From NCBI RefSeq assembly GCF_021391495.1, contig NZ_CP090063.1, forward strand, positions 5,146,001-5,210,000: a DNA stretch of 64,000 nt, written 5' to 3'. Under the pieces are notes generated by a model. It did not search any database. It was not told the DNA's origin and saw nothing but the letters and a program-made list of their open reading frames with translations. Below, piece after piece: positions 18,325-26,111 of this stretch. Source of the stretch: Amycolatopsis acidiphila. GTDB lineage: Bacteria > Actinomycetota > Actinomycetes > Mycobacteriales > Pseudonocardiaceae. Position 1 is the first letter of the stretch. Each line of letters begins with the position of its first letter. The position numbers and the translations under genes are program-made.

Positions 18325-18690
18325 CTACGAGCGGCCGAGAATCCGGCCGATGCCGTTCGCCGAGAGCTCCGACTTCGTCAGGAACCCGGCGGCCGGCCCT
18401 GCGGCGATCAGCTCCGCGTAATCCGTTCCGGCGCTCGCCGATATCATGATCACTTCGGCGTTTTCGCCCGCGCCGTCCCGAGCCAGCAGCGTCGCGAGGT
18501 CGAAGCCACTCTCGTCCCCGAGCCCGATGTCGACGAGGACGACGTCCGGCCGTAGCGCGCGAGCCTGCCGGAGTGCGTCGTCGGTGTTGGAGGCCGTACC
18601 CACGACTGCCACGCCTTCCCGCCGCAGGAGAAGGCTCGCCTCCCGGAGGAAGGCGGCGTTGTCGTCGACGAGCAGGCACCGCAGCGGCAT
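18325..18690 (-). CDS. Single-domain response regulator (receiver only)
   Basis: The 121-residue product is a CheY-like receiver: MPLRCLLVDDNAAFL (acidic pocket), a phospho-acceptor Asp in RPDVVLVDIGLGDESGFDL near residue 52, a Ser/Thr switch in VIMISASAGTDY, and the Lys in GFLTKSEL. It has no DNA-binding domain. It is divergent from the triple-GAF kinase and could serve as phosphate sink or relay. No good ribosome site precedes the ATG at 18688-18690. Confidence 0.85.
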   Translation of the reverse strand: MPLRCLLVDDNAAFLREASLLLRREGVAVVGTASNTDDALRQARALRPDVVLVDIGLGDESGFDLATLLARDGAGENAEVIMISASAGTDYAELIAAGPAAGFLTKSELSANGIGRILGRS

Positions 18691-18729
18691 TCGATCATGG
18701 TCGCACGGATCGGCCGGGAACGCCTTGCA

Positions 18730-18742
18730 GCTAGCGGGAATG
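18730..18742 (+). promoter_or_regulatory. GCTAGCGGGAATG motif between divergent receiver and GAF-kinase genes
   Basis: A near-perfect copy of the recurring motif sits 40 bases before the receiver start and 57 bases upstream of the kinase -35 element. The position suits control of both divergent genes. Confidence 0.45.
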
Positions 18743-18798
18743 TGCTCGCCGATGCAGGAGCCGTGTTCACCGGAACGGCTGCCGGCGCCGGCGTGGCC

Positions 18799-18828
18799 TT
18801 GTCGGTCCCTCGAGCTTCGCGCTACCGT
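18799..18828 (+). promoter_or_regulatory. Leaderless promoter of the triple-GAF histidine kinase
   Basis: TTGTCG (18799-18804), an 18-base spacer and TACCGT (18823-18828) lie directly upstream; the -10 ends seven bases before the ATG at 18836. There is no Shine-Dalgarno sequence, so the transcript is probably leaderless. Confidence 0.6.
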
Positions 18829-18835
18829 CACCGTC

Positions 18836-21118
18836 ATGGACGCGCCAGATACCGGCGCCGCCGTGGTCGATGCCCCCGATCTGGGCGCGGACCACGATTC
18901 ACCAGAGAAGGCGAGGCTGGGCGACCTTGCCGACGAGCAGGCTGCGCTGCGGCGCGTGGCCACGCTGGTGGCCGGGGGCGCGACGCCGGACGAGGTGTTC
19001 ACAGCCGTCGCCGACGAACTGAGCCACCTCGTCGGCGCCGAGGCGACGTTCGTCTCCCGCGTCGATCCCCCGCCGGGCGAGGGCGAGGAACCCGAGGGGC
19101 ACCTCACGGTCGTGGGGTCCTATGGCCGGGTGAGCGACCGCATCCCGGTCGGCTTCCGGCTCCAGCTGCTCCCCGGGATGATCCAGGCCACCGCGCTGCG
19201 CACCGGGCGCCCGGCCAGGACCCAGGGTGAACGGCTGGCCAACGGCCCGCACGCTGCCTGGGTCGCCACGCTGGGCATGCGAGCCGGCGTTGCCACGCCG
19301 ATCGTGGTCGGTGGGCTTCGCTGGGGCGTCACGGTTGCCGCCACCTCACGCGAGGACTTCCCGGCCGGCACCGAGGACCGCATGGCGGGGTTCGTGGAGC
19401 TCGCCGCCATGGCGCTCGCCAACGCGAAGGCGCAGCAGGAGCTGCGTGAGCTCGCGGACACCCAGGCCGCGCTGCGCCGCCTGGCCATGCTGGTCGCGCG
19501 GGGCGCATCACCCGAGGCGGTGTTCGCGGCCGTGGCCAGGGAGGCACTCCGGCATTTCGGTAGCGGCACCGCCAGGATGATCCGGTATGAGCCCGACGGG
19601 AGGGCGACGCTCGTCGCCAACGAAGGCACCACGGGCCCCCACGTGCGGGTCGGGGAAAGCTGGGAGGGTTATCCGCCGGGCGGGCTGACCGCGACGGTCC
19701 TGCGGACCGGCCGGACGGCGCGGGTCGGCGACTACCGCGATCTGCCGGGCGGGGAGGCGTATCTCGGCGAGGGGCTGCGGTCCGCGGTCGGGATGCCGCT
19801 CCACGTCAACGGCCAGCTGTGGGGAATGATCGCCGTCGGCTCCGGGCAGCCGTCACTGCCCCCTGACACCGAACAGCGGATGGCGGGGTTCACCGATCTG
19901 ATCGCGACCGCGGTCGCCAACGCGCAGAACTGGGCCTCGCTGGAGGCCGGCCGCGACGAGCTCGCCCGCCTCCTGGAGGAACAGGCCGCGCTCCGCCGGG
20001 TGGCCACGCTCGTCGCCCGCGGCATCCGCCCGGACGAGATCTTCCTGGCGGTCGCCGACGAAATTCGGCGGCTGCTCGGCACGGACAGCGCGGGCATCGC
20101 CCGCTTCGAGCACGACGGGGCCTCGGTCGTGGTCCTCGGCGGCGTCGGGCAGATCCCGGTCGACCTGCCGATCGGGACGCACGTGCGGCTGCGCGACTAC
20201 ACCGCCCCGGCGGTGGTCTGGCGAACCGGCCGTTCCGCCCAGGTCGACGAGGACGCGTGGCGCGGCGTGTCGGACCCGCTCGCCGACGGCCTGCGCGAGC
20301 TGGGAATCCGGGCGATGGTGGCCAGCCCGATCGTCGTCGAAGGCCGCTTGTGGGGCGTGGTGAACGCGTTGTCGAAGCAGGGGCCGTTTCCCTCCGACGC
20401 CGCCGACCGCATGGCGGACTTCACCGAACTCGTCGCGACGGCCATCGGAAACGCCGAGAGCCGCGCCGAGCTCGCCGCCTCGCGGAAGCGGATCGTCTCA
20501 GCCGCGGACGAGGCCCGCCGGCTGATCGAGCGGGACCTGCACGACGGTGGGCAGCAGCGCCTCCTCGCGCTGGCACTCAAGCTGCGTTCGGCGGCGGCGT
20601 CACCCCACGGGCGGGACGATCTCCGTACCGAGATCACGGACGTTGCCACCGGGCTCATGGGTGTGGTCGACGAACTGCGGGAGATCTCCCGCGGCATCCA
20701 TCCGGCGATCCTGTCCAAGGCAGGGCTACGACTGGCGCTGCGCGCGCTGGGGCGGCGCTCCACCGTCCCGGTGGAAATGGACGTGCGGATCGACGGCCGA
20801 CTTCCCGAGCCGGTCGAGGTGGGCGCCTACTACGTCGTCTCGGAGATGCTCACCAACGCGGCGAAGCACGCGGGTGCCTCGGTCGTCGAGGTGGACGCGG
20901 ATGCCTCCGACGCCACGCTGCGCCTGTGCGTGCGTGACGACGGTGTCGGTGGCGCCGACCCGTTGCGGGGGTCGGGGCTGGTCGGGCTGAAGGACCGGAT
21001 GGAGGCGCTGGGCGGCACTTTCTCCCTGCACAGCCCGGCAGGCGGCGGCACGACCGTGTCCTGCGAGCTTCCGTTGCCGACCGATAATGACCAGCCGCAT
21101 GCGGGCCGCACCGGGTAG
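18836..21118 (+). CDS. Triple-GAF sensor histidine kinase (DevS/DosS-like architecture)
   Basis: The 760-residue cytoplasmic protein holds three tandem GAF repeats (about 20-190, 200-365, 375-545). Each opens with a near-identical coiled-coil linker such as DEQAALRRVATLVAGGATPDE. A HisKA_3 helix with RLIERDLHDGGQQRL (His near 569) and a HATPase domain (EMLTNAAKHAGAS, DDGVGGADPLRGSGLVG, GGGTTVSCEL) follow. GAF kinases of this kind sense oxygen, NO or redox through haem, but I cannot confirm a haem ligand. The NarL-type regulator at 21168 lies 49 bases downstream and is the likely partner. Confidence 0.92.
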   Translation: MDAPDTGAAVVDAPDLGADHDSPEKARLGDLADEQAALRRVATLVAGGATPDEVFTAVADELSHLVGAEATFVSRVDPPPGEGEEPEGHLTVVGSYGRVSDRIPVGFRLQLLPGMIQATALRTGRPARTQGERLANGPHAAWVATLGMRAGVATPIVVGGLRWGVTVAATSREDFPAGTEDRMAGFVELAAMALANAKAQQELRELADTQAALRRLAMLVARGASPEAVFAAVAREALRHFGSGTARMIRYEPDGRATLVANEGTTGPHVRVGESWEGYPPGGLTATVLRTGRTARVGDYRDLPGGEAYLGEGLRSAVGMPLHVNGQLWGMIAVGSGQPSLPPDTEQRMAGFTDLIATAVANAQNWASLEAGRDELARLLEEQAALRRVATLVARGIRPDEIFLAVADEIRRLLGTDSAGIARFEHDGASVVVLGGVGQIPVDLPIGTHVRLRDYTAPAVVWRTGRSAQVDEDAWRGVSDPLADGLRELGIRAMVASPIVVEGRLWGVVNALSKQGPFPSDAADRMADFTELVATAIGNAESRAELAASRKRIVSAADEARRLIERDLHDGGQQRLLALALKLRSAAASPHGRDDLRTEITDVATGLMGVVDELREISRGIHPAILSKAGLRLALRALGRRSTVPVEMDVRIDGRLPEPVEVGAYYVVSEMLTNAAKHAGASVVEVDADASDATLRLCVRDDGVGGADPLRGSGLVGLKDRMEALGGTFSLHSPAGGGTTVSCELPLPTDNDQPHAGRTG

Positions 21119-21131
21119 CGACGGTCGGTGC

Positions 21132-21161
21132 TGGTCACAGGCGCTGTACCGCGGCCATAAT
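21132..21161 (+). promoter_or_regulatory. Leaderless promoter of the NarL-type response regulator
   Basis: TGGTCA (21132-21137), an 18-base spacer and CATAAT (21156-21161) end six bases before the ATG at 21168, with no ribosome site. The regulator can therefore be made independently of the kinase. Confidence 0.5.
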
Positions 21162-21167
21162 CGTGGG

Positions 21168-21863
21168 ATGCCCACACAGCCCGGGACGGCCGGTGTTGCT
21201 CCGCTCAGCCGGCGTGGCGCGCACGTCGTGCTCGCCGACGACGACGTCCTGATGCGCGAAGGCCTCGCCAGCCTGCTCGACCGGTCGGGGTTCGAGGTCG
21301 TCGGCCAGGCGGGAAACAGCGTCGAACTGCTCGCGCTGGCCCGTTCGGCCAGGCCGGAGCTGGCGATCATCGACATCCGGATGCCACCTGGGCACTCCGT
21401 CGAGGGTCTCGAGGCGGCGCGGGTGATCCGTGAGGAACTCCCCGGCACGGCCATCCTCGTGCTGTCGGCGCACGCCGAGGTGAACGAGGCCATGGATCTG
21501 CTGGCGGGCGGTGAGCGCCTCGGCTACCTGCTCAAGAGCCGGGTGACCGACATGGCGGAGTTCATCCGGACGGTCGAGCGGATCATCGCGGGAGGTTCGG
21601 TGGTGGACACCTCCCTGGTGCAGGAGCTCGTGAAGGCCCGCCGCCGGCGTGATCCGCTCGACGTGCTCTCGCCGCGTGAACGCGAGGTACTGGCCCTGAT
21701 GGCCGAGGGTGCCTCCAACGCGGGTATCGCCGAACGGATCTTCGTGACCGAGGGCACGGTCGAGAAGCACGTCCGCAGCATTCTCACCAAGCTCGACCTA
21801 CCGGAGAGCGGCACCGATCACCGGCGGGTGCTGGCCGTGCTGAGGTTCCTCGAAGCGCGCTGA
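21168..21863 (+). CDS. NarL/FixJ-family response regulator (REC + LuxR HTH)
   Basis: The 231-residue protein has an N-terminal receiver with VVLADDDVLMREGLASLL, phospho-acceptor Asp in PELAIIDIRMPPGHSVEG, and the switch residues in AILVLSAHAE and LLKSRV. The C-terminal LuxR-type helix-turn-helix reads LSPREREVLALMAEGASNAGI and FVTEGTVEKHVRSILTKL. It is the only DNA-binding response regulator in the first 24 kb, so it is the prime candidate for recognising the GGCYAGCGGGAAR motifs. It is convergent with the LspA-like gene 8 bases away. Confidence 0.92.
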   Translation: MPTQPGTAGVAPLSRRGAHVVLADDDVLMREGLASLLDRSGFEVVGQAGNSVELLALARSARPELAIIDIRMPPGHSVEGLEAARVIREELPGTAILVLSAHAEVNEAMDLLAGGERLGYLLKSRVTDMAEFIRTVERIIAGGSVVDTSLVQELVKARRRRDPLDVLSPREREVLALMAEGASNAGIAERIFVTEGTVEKHVRSILTKLDLPESGTDHRRVLAVLRFLEAR

Positions 21864-21871
21864 GGCTTCAC

Positions 21872-22546
21872 TCACTGATCCGTGGCCGGGCTGACCGATG
21901 CGAGCGGGGCGGTCAGGCCGCCGTAGTGCGCGGCGCCGATCCCGACGACCACGACCACGCCGATCGCACCGGCGAACGCCGGCAGCCGCTGCCGAAGGCG
22001 CTTGTGCGCGGTCACAGCCGGCCTGTTCGCCGCCTTCCAGCGCAGGTAGCCAAGGGCCAGCAGGAACAGCGGCGTCGCGCCGATGATGAAGAAGTCCGCG
22101 ATGTTGTAGTAGCTCTGACCGACCTGAATGAAATCGACCGCTCCACGCACGCTGCCTGGCGCGGTCCAGTAGTGCATTCCCAGACGGTCGAGCAGATTGC
22201 TGCTCCATCCGCCGAGCATCAGGGCTGCCGGTACGACGACCTTCATCGGAGGGCGACGGCGTACCAGGACGGATACGGCGATGCTCAGCAACCCGAAGTC
22301 GGCCAGGTCGAGCAGGGCGCCTGTGACCGGATCGGCGTACCACCCGCCAACCATCGTCCCGACAAGGGCATCGCCGCCGTCGTTGATGATCGCTGTGGAG
22401 ACGTGCCGCCAGGCCCACCACTTCATCGCCTGATCCAGAACGATGACGAGTGCCAGCAGGGCCGGCACGATCCATCGCTGACCGGATCTGCCCGTCTGTT
22501 CCACCCGGACCGACGAGGCAGCCAGAATCGTTGTGCCGCGGTTCAT
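21872..22546 (-). CDS. Signal peptidase II (LspA)-like protein
   Basis: The 224-residue membrane protein has four hydrophobic segments and LspA landmarks: LDQAMKWWA (DQxxK-type) at about 37-45, SNLLDRLG with a catalytic-type Asp near 120, and YNIADFFI with the second Asp near 151. LspA removes signal peptides from diacylated prolipoproteins. The extended, charged C-terminus and the stress-island setting suggest an accessory copy rather than the housekeeping lspA. ATG 22544-22546 is chosen (GGGAG upstream) over the frame reaching 22630. It lies 86 bases downstream of the Ser/Thr kinase gene on the same strand. Confidence 0.8.
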   Translation of the reverse strand: MNRGTTILAASSVRVEQTGRSGQRWIVPALLALVIVLDQAMKWWAWRHVSTAIINDGGDALVGTMVGGWYADPVTGALLDLADFGLLSIAVSVLVRRRPPMKVVVPAALMLGGWSSNLLDRLGMHYWTAPGSVRGAVDFIQVGQSYYNIADFFIIGATPLFLLALGYLRWKAANRPAVTAHKRLRQRLPAFAGAIGVVVVVGIGAAHYGGLTAPLASVSPATDQ

Positions 22547-22632
22547 GGTCGTCTCCCTGCGCTCGGTACCCAGCCGCACTTGCCGCGGCGTCTCTACCAG
22601 GTTGGCGCCCGAGCGTCGTGAGGTCTTCACGG

Positions 22633-23655
22633 TCAGCGGTCATCCCGGCTGGCGGCTGGCTGGAATCCTGGGCTGGGTGCTACCGGCCCATTGCGCGCAC
22701 CCCAGCGCGAATACTCGCCGTCGCGCTGGATCCCACGGAGGGCAGTGCGGGCCTCGTCGGCATTGAACCGCTGTTCGGGCTCCTTGGCGAGCAGGCCTTC
22801 GATGACCGGGCGCAGCGGACCGGCGCGCCGGAACGGCGCGGGCGGGTCTTCGACCACGGCGGTGAGGGTGGCGAACACGTCGCCCTTGACGAAGGGCGCT
22901 CTGCTCTCGACCGCTGCGAACAGCGTCGCGCCGAGCGAGAACAGGTCGGAGGCCGGCCCGGCTGCGCCGCCGCGGAGCTGCTCCGGTGCCATGTAGGCGG
23001 GGCTGCCGACGAGCTCGCCACCCGGTACGGGTGCGGGGTCGTCCAGGGCTCGCGCGACACCGAAGTCGGTGAGGACCACGCGCCCGTCCTCGCAGAGGTG
23101 CACGTTGGCCGGCTTGACATCCCGGTGGACGATGCCCGCTCGGTGTGCCGTCTGTAGCACGTCGAGCAGGGCCAGGCCCACCGCCGCCGCCTGATCGACC
23201 GGCAGCGGTCCGTCGGCGTCGACCGCCTCCGCCAGGGTCCGTCCCGACAGCAGTTCCATGACGATCCACGGGCAGCCGTAGTCCTTGACGACGTCGTGGA
23301 TCCTGACGGCACCGAGGTGATCGACCCGGGCCGCCGCGCGGGCTTCCTCGAGCGCCCGCCACCGAGCGGCCTTGCGCGTCGTGCCGGACGCCTGAGCGCT
23401 CAGGACGAGTTGTTTGAGGGCGACCAGCCGGTCCAGCACCTCGTCCTCGGCGAGCCAGACCCGGCCCATGGCGCCGCGCCCGAGCAGGGAACGGAGCCGA
23501 TAACGGCCGGCCACCAGCCGACCGCCCGGCCCCGGCGACTGCCCTTCGGCCAGATCCAGATCCGGCGCGACGGTCGCGATTCCCGCTTCCGGGCCGGCAC
23601 GCCGACACCTCGCGTCGTGGAGACGTCCACCTGGCAGGTCCGAGGCAACCTTCAT
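22633..23655 (-). CDS. Soluble Ser/Thr protein kinase (Hanks type)
   Basis: The 340-residue protein contains one kinase domain (about 50-315): the glycine loop LLGRGAMGRV, catalytic Lys near 81, HRDVKPANV (177-185), DFGVAR (197-202) and the APE-type MAPEQL. There is no transmembrane helix and no PASTA or other sensor domain, so it is cytoplasmic with an unknown input. A nearly 50-residue N-terminal extension precedes the domain. The start at 23653-23655 lacks a clear ribosome site. A GATAGGT box and a GTTTCCCGCTGGCC motif lie upstream. Confidence 0.9.
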   Translation of the reverse strand: MKVASDLPGGRLHDARCRRAGPEAGIATVAPDLDLAEGQSPGPGGRLVAGRYRLRSLLGRGAMGRVWLAEDEVLDRLVALKQLVLSAQASGTTRKAARWRALEEARAAARVDHLGAVRIHDVVKDYGCPWIVMELLSGRTLAEAVDADGPLPVDQAAAVGLALLDVLQTAHRAGIVHRDVKPANVHLCEDGRVVLTDFGVARALDDPAPVPGGELVGSPAYMAPEQLRGGAAGPASDLFSLGATLFAAVESRAPFVKGDVFATLTAVVEDPPAPFRRAGPLRPVIEGLLAKEPEQRFNADEARTALRGIQRDGEYSRWGARNGPVAPSPGFQPAASRDDR

Positions 23656-23718
23656 AGTGGCCAAGGATGTGCTCGGCCCGGTCACCTGTCTCCGTGGCAG
23701 GCACCTATCTTCGGTACC

Positions 23719-23732
23719 GGCCAGCGGGAAAC
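23719..23732 (-). promoter_or_regulatory. CCAGCGGGAAA motif upstream of the Ser/Thr kinase gene
   Basis: GGCCAGCGGGAAAC on the plus strand lies 64-77 bases before the kinase start. It is the last clear intergenic copy of the recurring motif that I found in the window. Confidence 0.4.
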
Positions 23733-23781
23733 GCGCCCTGGCAGCCAGCTGCAAGGCCACGCTCGCGACAGCCGGGCGCAG

Positions 23782-24166
23782 TCACTCCCGTGCGTTCCGG
23801 GTCATGAAGGTCCGCGCGTTCCCCGCCGCCGGGGCGACGAAGACGATGTCGTCCGGACGGCGTCGGGGGACGTCGATCGCCAGGACGACCAGGGGGTGCT
23901 CGCTGATGGCCGGGAAGCCGTGCACCTTCCGCTTCTCGAAGCACAGGAACATGCCCCGGGCGCGCCTCGTACTCCCGGCCGTCCAGGTGGAACGTGCCGC
24001 GATCGCTGAGCACGTAGAGGTTCTCGTCGCACTCGGTGTGGTAGTGCAGCGGAACCTCCCGGTATATCCGGAAAATCCGGGTGCTCTCGGTGGGTTTGTC
24101 GATGAAGTACTGCCGCCGAGATGAGAAGCCGCTGAAGTCTTGCTGAGCGGGGACGATGAATCAGCA
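23782..24166 (-). pseudogene. Cupin-domain protein gene with frameshift and no start codon
   Basis: Two minus-strand frames join into one cupin: QDFSGFSSRRQYFIDKP, VPLHYHTECDENLYVLSDRG, LDGREYEARPG in the first, then MFLCFEKRKVHGF, EHPLVVLAIDVPRRRPDD and FMTRNARE in the second. HYHTECDEN is the cupin metal-binding motif 1. The shift near 23955 is one extra G in a CCCGGGGC run. Upstream, the first frame meets a stop near 24166 with no ATG or GTG, so the 5' end is damaged or also misread. Function is unknown. Confidence 0.7.
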
Positions 24167-24243
24167 CGCACTCCGGCGGAGCAGACACAGCCCCGGCACA
24201 GGACGCGCACAAGGACCGCACATGGTCGGCCGACACTCTTAGG

Positions 24244-24264
24244 TTGATCACCTACTTGGTAGGC
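24244..24264 (+). promoter_or_regulatory. Operator-like palindrome CCTACttgGTAGG before the DUF5666-like gene
   Basis: CCTACTTGGTAGG (24251-24263) is a perfect 5-bp inverted repeat with a 3-base spacer, just after a TTGATC -35-like hexamer (24244-24249). The core CCTACTTGGTA recurs at 26024-26034 before the GntR gene. A GntR/FadR-type repressor site overlapping the promoter is inferred. Confidence 0.6.
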
Positions 24265-24298
24265 ATAGAGATAATCTACTAGAAAGAAGAGCTCCCTC

Positions 24299-25081
24299 AT
24301 GAACGAGTACGGACCGACAAGTCACTCGCCGGCCGGGTCATCCCTGGCGCCCGTGGCCGACCGAGAACGCGGGCCGCGTGCGCGGCGGTCGCTGAAGCGG
24401 AAGGGCGCGTTGGCCATGACGGCAGGCCTGGCCGTCGCGGTGGCCGGGCTCCTGGGTGCCGGAACGGCTTCCGCTGCGGATCTCTCGTCGTCCGCGCCAT
24501 CTCTGTCGGCCGCGGTCACCCCTCCCGGTGGCGGCGGGGCCCGGTCCGGGCCGGAAGACGGGGGCGCGACCGGCATCGTCGACTCCACGTCGACGTCGAG
24601 CTTCACCTTCACGACGGCAACCGGCGTGGCAGTGACCGTCGACGAGGATTCCTCGACCAAGTACGACGTGGGCGTCCTCCCCGTCCCGGCGAGCGTCGTG
24701 CACAAGGGCGAAAGCGTCCTCGTCCTGGGACTGGTCGACACCTCGACCATCACCGCGACCCAGGTCACCGTCCAGCCCTTCGGCGACGGGGGAGCTGCGG
24801 CCGCCCGGGCGGCCGGGGTGATCGCCTTCCAGCAGGGAGTCCCCTCGCCGGCGCAGTCGGTCGGTCAGGTCCCGTCGGACTACACCGAAGGAGACGGCAC
24901 GATCATGAGCGGGACCGTCGCGGACAAGGCCACCGCCGCCGCGCAAGCCGTCGTTCCCGGCGGCGTCGTCGACCGTGTCGTGCGGCTGAGCGACGGCGAG
25001 TACGAGGTCCACAACATCAGCATCAACTGGCCGCATCATGTCTTCGTCAGCGCGGGCTTCAAGGTCCTCGGCTACGAATAG
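24299..25081 (+). CDS. Secreted or membrane-anchored DUF5666-like protein
   Basis: The 260-residue protein has a basic N-terminus (RARRSLKRKGAL), a hydrophobic segment (AMTAGLAVAVAGLLGAGTASAA, residues about 39-60) ending in a signal-peptidase-like ASA, and an exported part. The region TGIVDSTSTSSFTFTTATG through STKYDVG resembles DUF5666, small beta-rich extracytoplasmic domains of unknown function. A second part (DYTEGDGTIMSGTVADK to the C-terminal WPHHVFVSAGFKVLGYE) is not recognised. It is preceded by AAGAAGAG and an AT-rich promoter with the GntR-type palindrome. Confidence 0.65.
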   Translation: MNEYGPTSHSPAGSSLAPVADRERGPRARRSLKRKGALAMTAGLAVAVAGLLGAGTASAADLSSSAPSLSAAVTPPGGGGARSGPEDGGATGIVDSTSTSSFTFTTATGVAVTVDEDSSTKYDVGVLPVPASVVHKGESVLVLGLVDTSTITATQVTVQPFGDGGAAAARAAGVIAFQQGVPSPAQSVGQVPSDYTEGDGTIMSGTVADKATAAAQAVVPGGVVDRVVRLSDGEYEVHNISINWPHHVFVSAGFKVLGYE

Positions 25082-25115
25082 CCGCCGCGATGGAGCGTCG
25101 GCGCCCGTAGCCGGC

Positions 25116-25151
25116 CGGGTTGCCCTGGTGGTGTGCCGCCGGGGCAACCCG
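25116..25151. terminator. Bidirectional terminator between DUF5666-like and GntR genes
   Basis: CGGGTTGCCC (25116-25125) and GGGCAACCCG (25142-25151) form a perfect 10-bp stem with a 16-base loop, between two convergent genes. Confidence 0.6.
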
Positions 25152-25171
25152 CATTCGCGCTCGACGAGGAA

Positions 25172-25990
25172 TCAGGGCTGGTTTCGCCGGTCGGGACCGT
25201 TACTCAGCCCGACGTTGGCGCCCAGCCAGGAAGACAGCAGGCCGGCGAGTCCTGGGTCGGTCTCCCGGATGCGCTTGGCGCCGGGTGAGGACTGGACCCG
25301 TTTGACCGCCTTGGCGTGGTACTCGCGGATGAGCTGGACGGCGGCGGGACCGTCCCTGCGGGCGACGGCCTCCACGATGTCCATCCGCGCCTTGGTCAGC
25401 GACCGGGGGACCCGGCCCCATTCCTCGCCGGTTTCGCCGGCCAGTTCGAGGGCGAGACCGAGCTGGATCTGGGTGATGAATCGGCACAGTGCGGCCAGCA
25501 ACGGGTTGTGCGAGATGGCGGAAAGCGTCACGAAGAAGTGCAGCAGTGCCGCGGCGGAGGATTCCGCGTCGCCTACCTCCGCTGCTCGCTCGGCGGCGGC
25601 GCGCAGATCGGCGATGTCCTCGTCCGACGCCCGTTCGACTGCTTGCTCGACGGCGTAGGCGTTGAGTGCGCCCAGCAGACCGAACACGTCGGCCGCGGTG
25701 ACCTTCTCGAACTGGACGACGGATGCGATGGAGATCGCGAGCAGCGTGTCGCCGCTCGCGGTGACGGTGGTCCGGCTGCCGTTGCGGGTGCTGAGCAGGC
25801 CCATCGCGGTCAGTACCCGTACTGCTTCCCGGATGGTCGGCGCGCTGACGTCGTACTGGGCGGCCAGTTCCCGCTCCGAGGGCAGCCGCGCACCGTCGGG
25901 TACCGCACCACTGAGAATCTGGCCGCGCAGGTCGTCCACGATCTGGTCGGCGACCCGGCCTCGGTATAGCCGCGCTGACGGCTGTGACAT
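25172..25990 (-). CDS. GntR-family regulator, FadR subfamily
   Basis: The 272-residue protein has the GntR winged helix (VADQIVDDLRGQILSG, LPSERELAAQYDVSAPTIREAVRVL) and a C-terminal FCD ligand domain (about 95-230) with Asp/His metal-site candidates. GAGGAGAGCAC precedes the ATG. Its promoter contains the palindrome at 26021-26039, which shares its core with the one before the DUF5666-like gene, so autoregulation and control of that gene are likely. An efflux-pump remnant lies divergently upstream and may have been its original target. Confidence 0.9.
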   Translation of the reverse strand: MSQPSARLYRGRVADQIVDDLRGQILSGAVPDGARLPSERELAAQYDVSAPTIREAVRVLTAMGLLSTRNGSRTTVTASGDTLLAISIASVVQFEKVTAADVFGLLGALNAYAVEQAVERASDEDIADLRAAAERAAEVGDAESSAAALLHFFVTLSAISHNPLLAALCRFITQIQLGLALELAGETGEEWGRVPRSLTKARMDIVEAVARRDGPAAVQLIREYHAKAVKRVQSSPGAKRIRETDPGLAGLLSSWLGANVGLSNGPDRRNQP

Positions 25991-26020
25991 GTGCTCTCCT
26001 CGGCAGCTCCTAGCGCGACA

Positions 26021-26039
26021 TTACCTACTTGGTACGTAA
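26021..26039 (-). promoter_or_regulatory. Operator-like palindrome TTACCTACttgGTACGTAA before the GntR gene
   Basis: Left arm TTACCTAC (26021-26028) and right arm GTACGTAA (26032-26039) match at seven of eight positions around a 3-base centre. The core equals that at 24251-24261. It lies 31 bases from the GntR start. Confidence 0.6.
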
Positions 26040-26111
26040 TGCGCGGACGGGTGGTGCCTGCCGGTCCACCGGTTGTTTCTCAGCGCCTTCTCAACTGTCG
26101 CACCTTGTCTG

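Noticed and set aside
394..23732. Reading the recurring motif as a mycobacterial DosR box
   Set aside because: The sequence differs from the GGGACTTTnGTCCC-type box; only the regulator architecture is reminiscent, so no equivalence is claimed.
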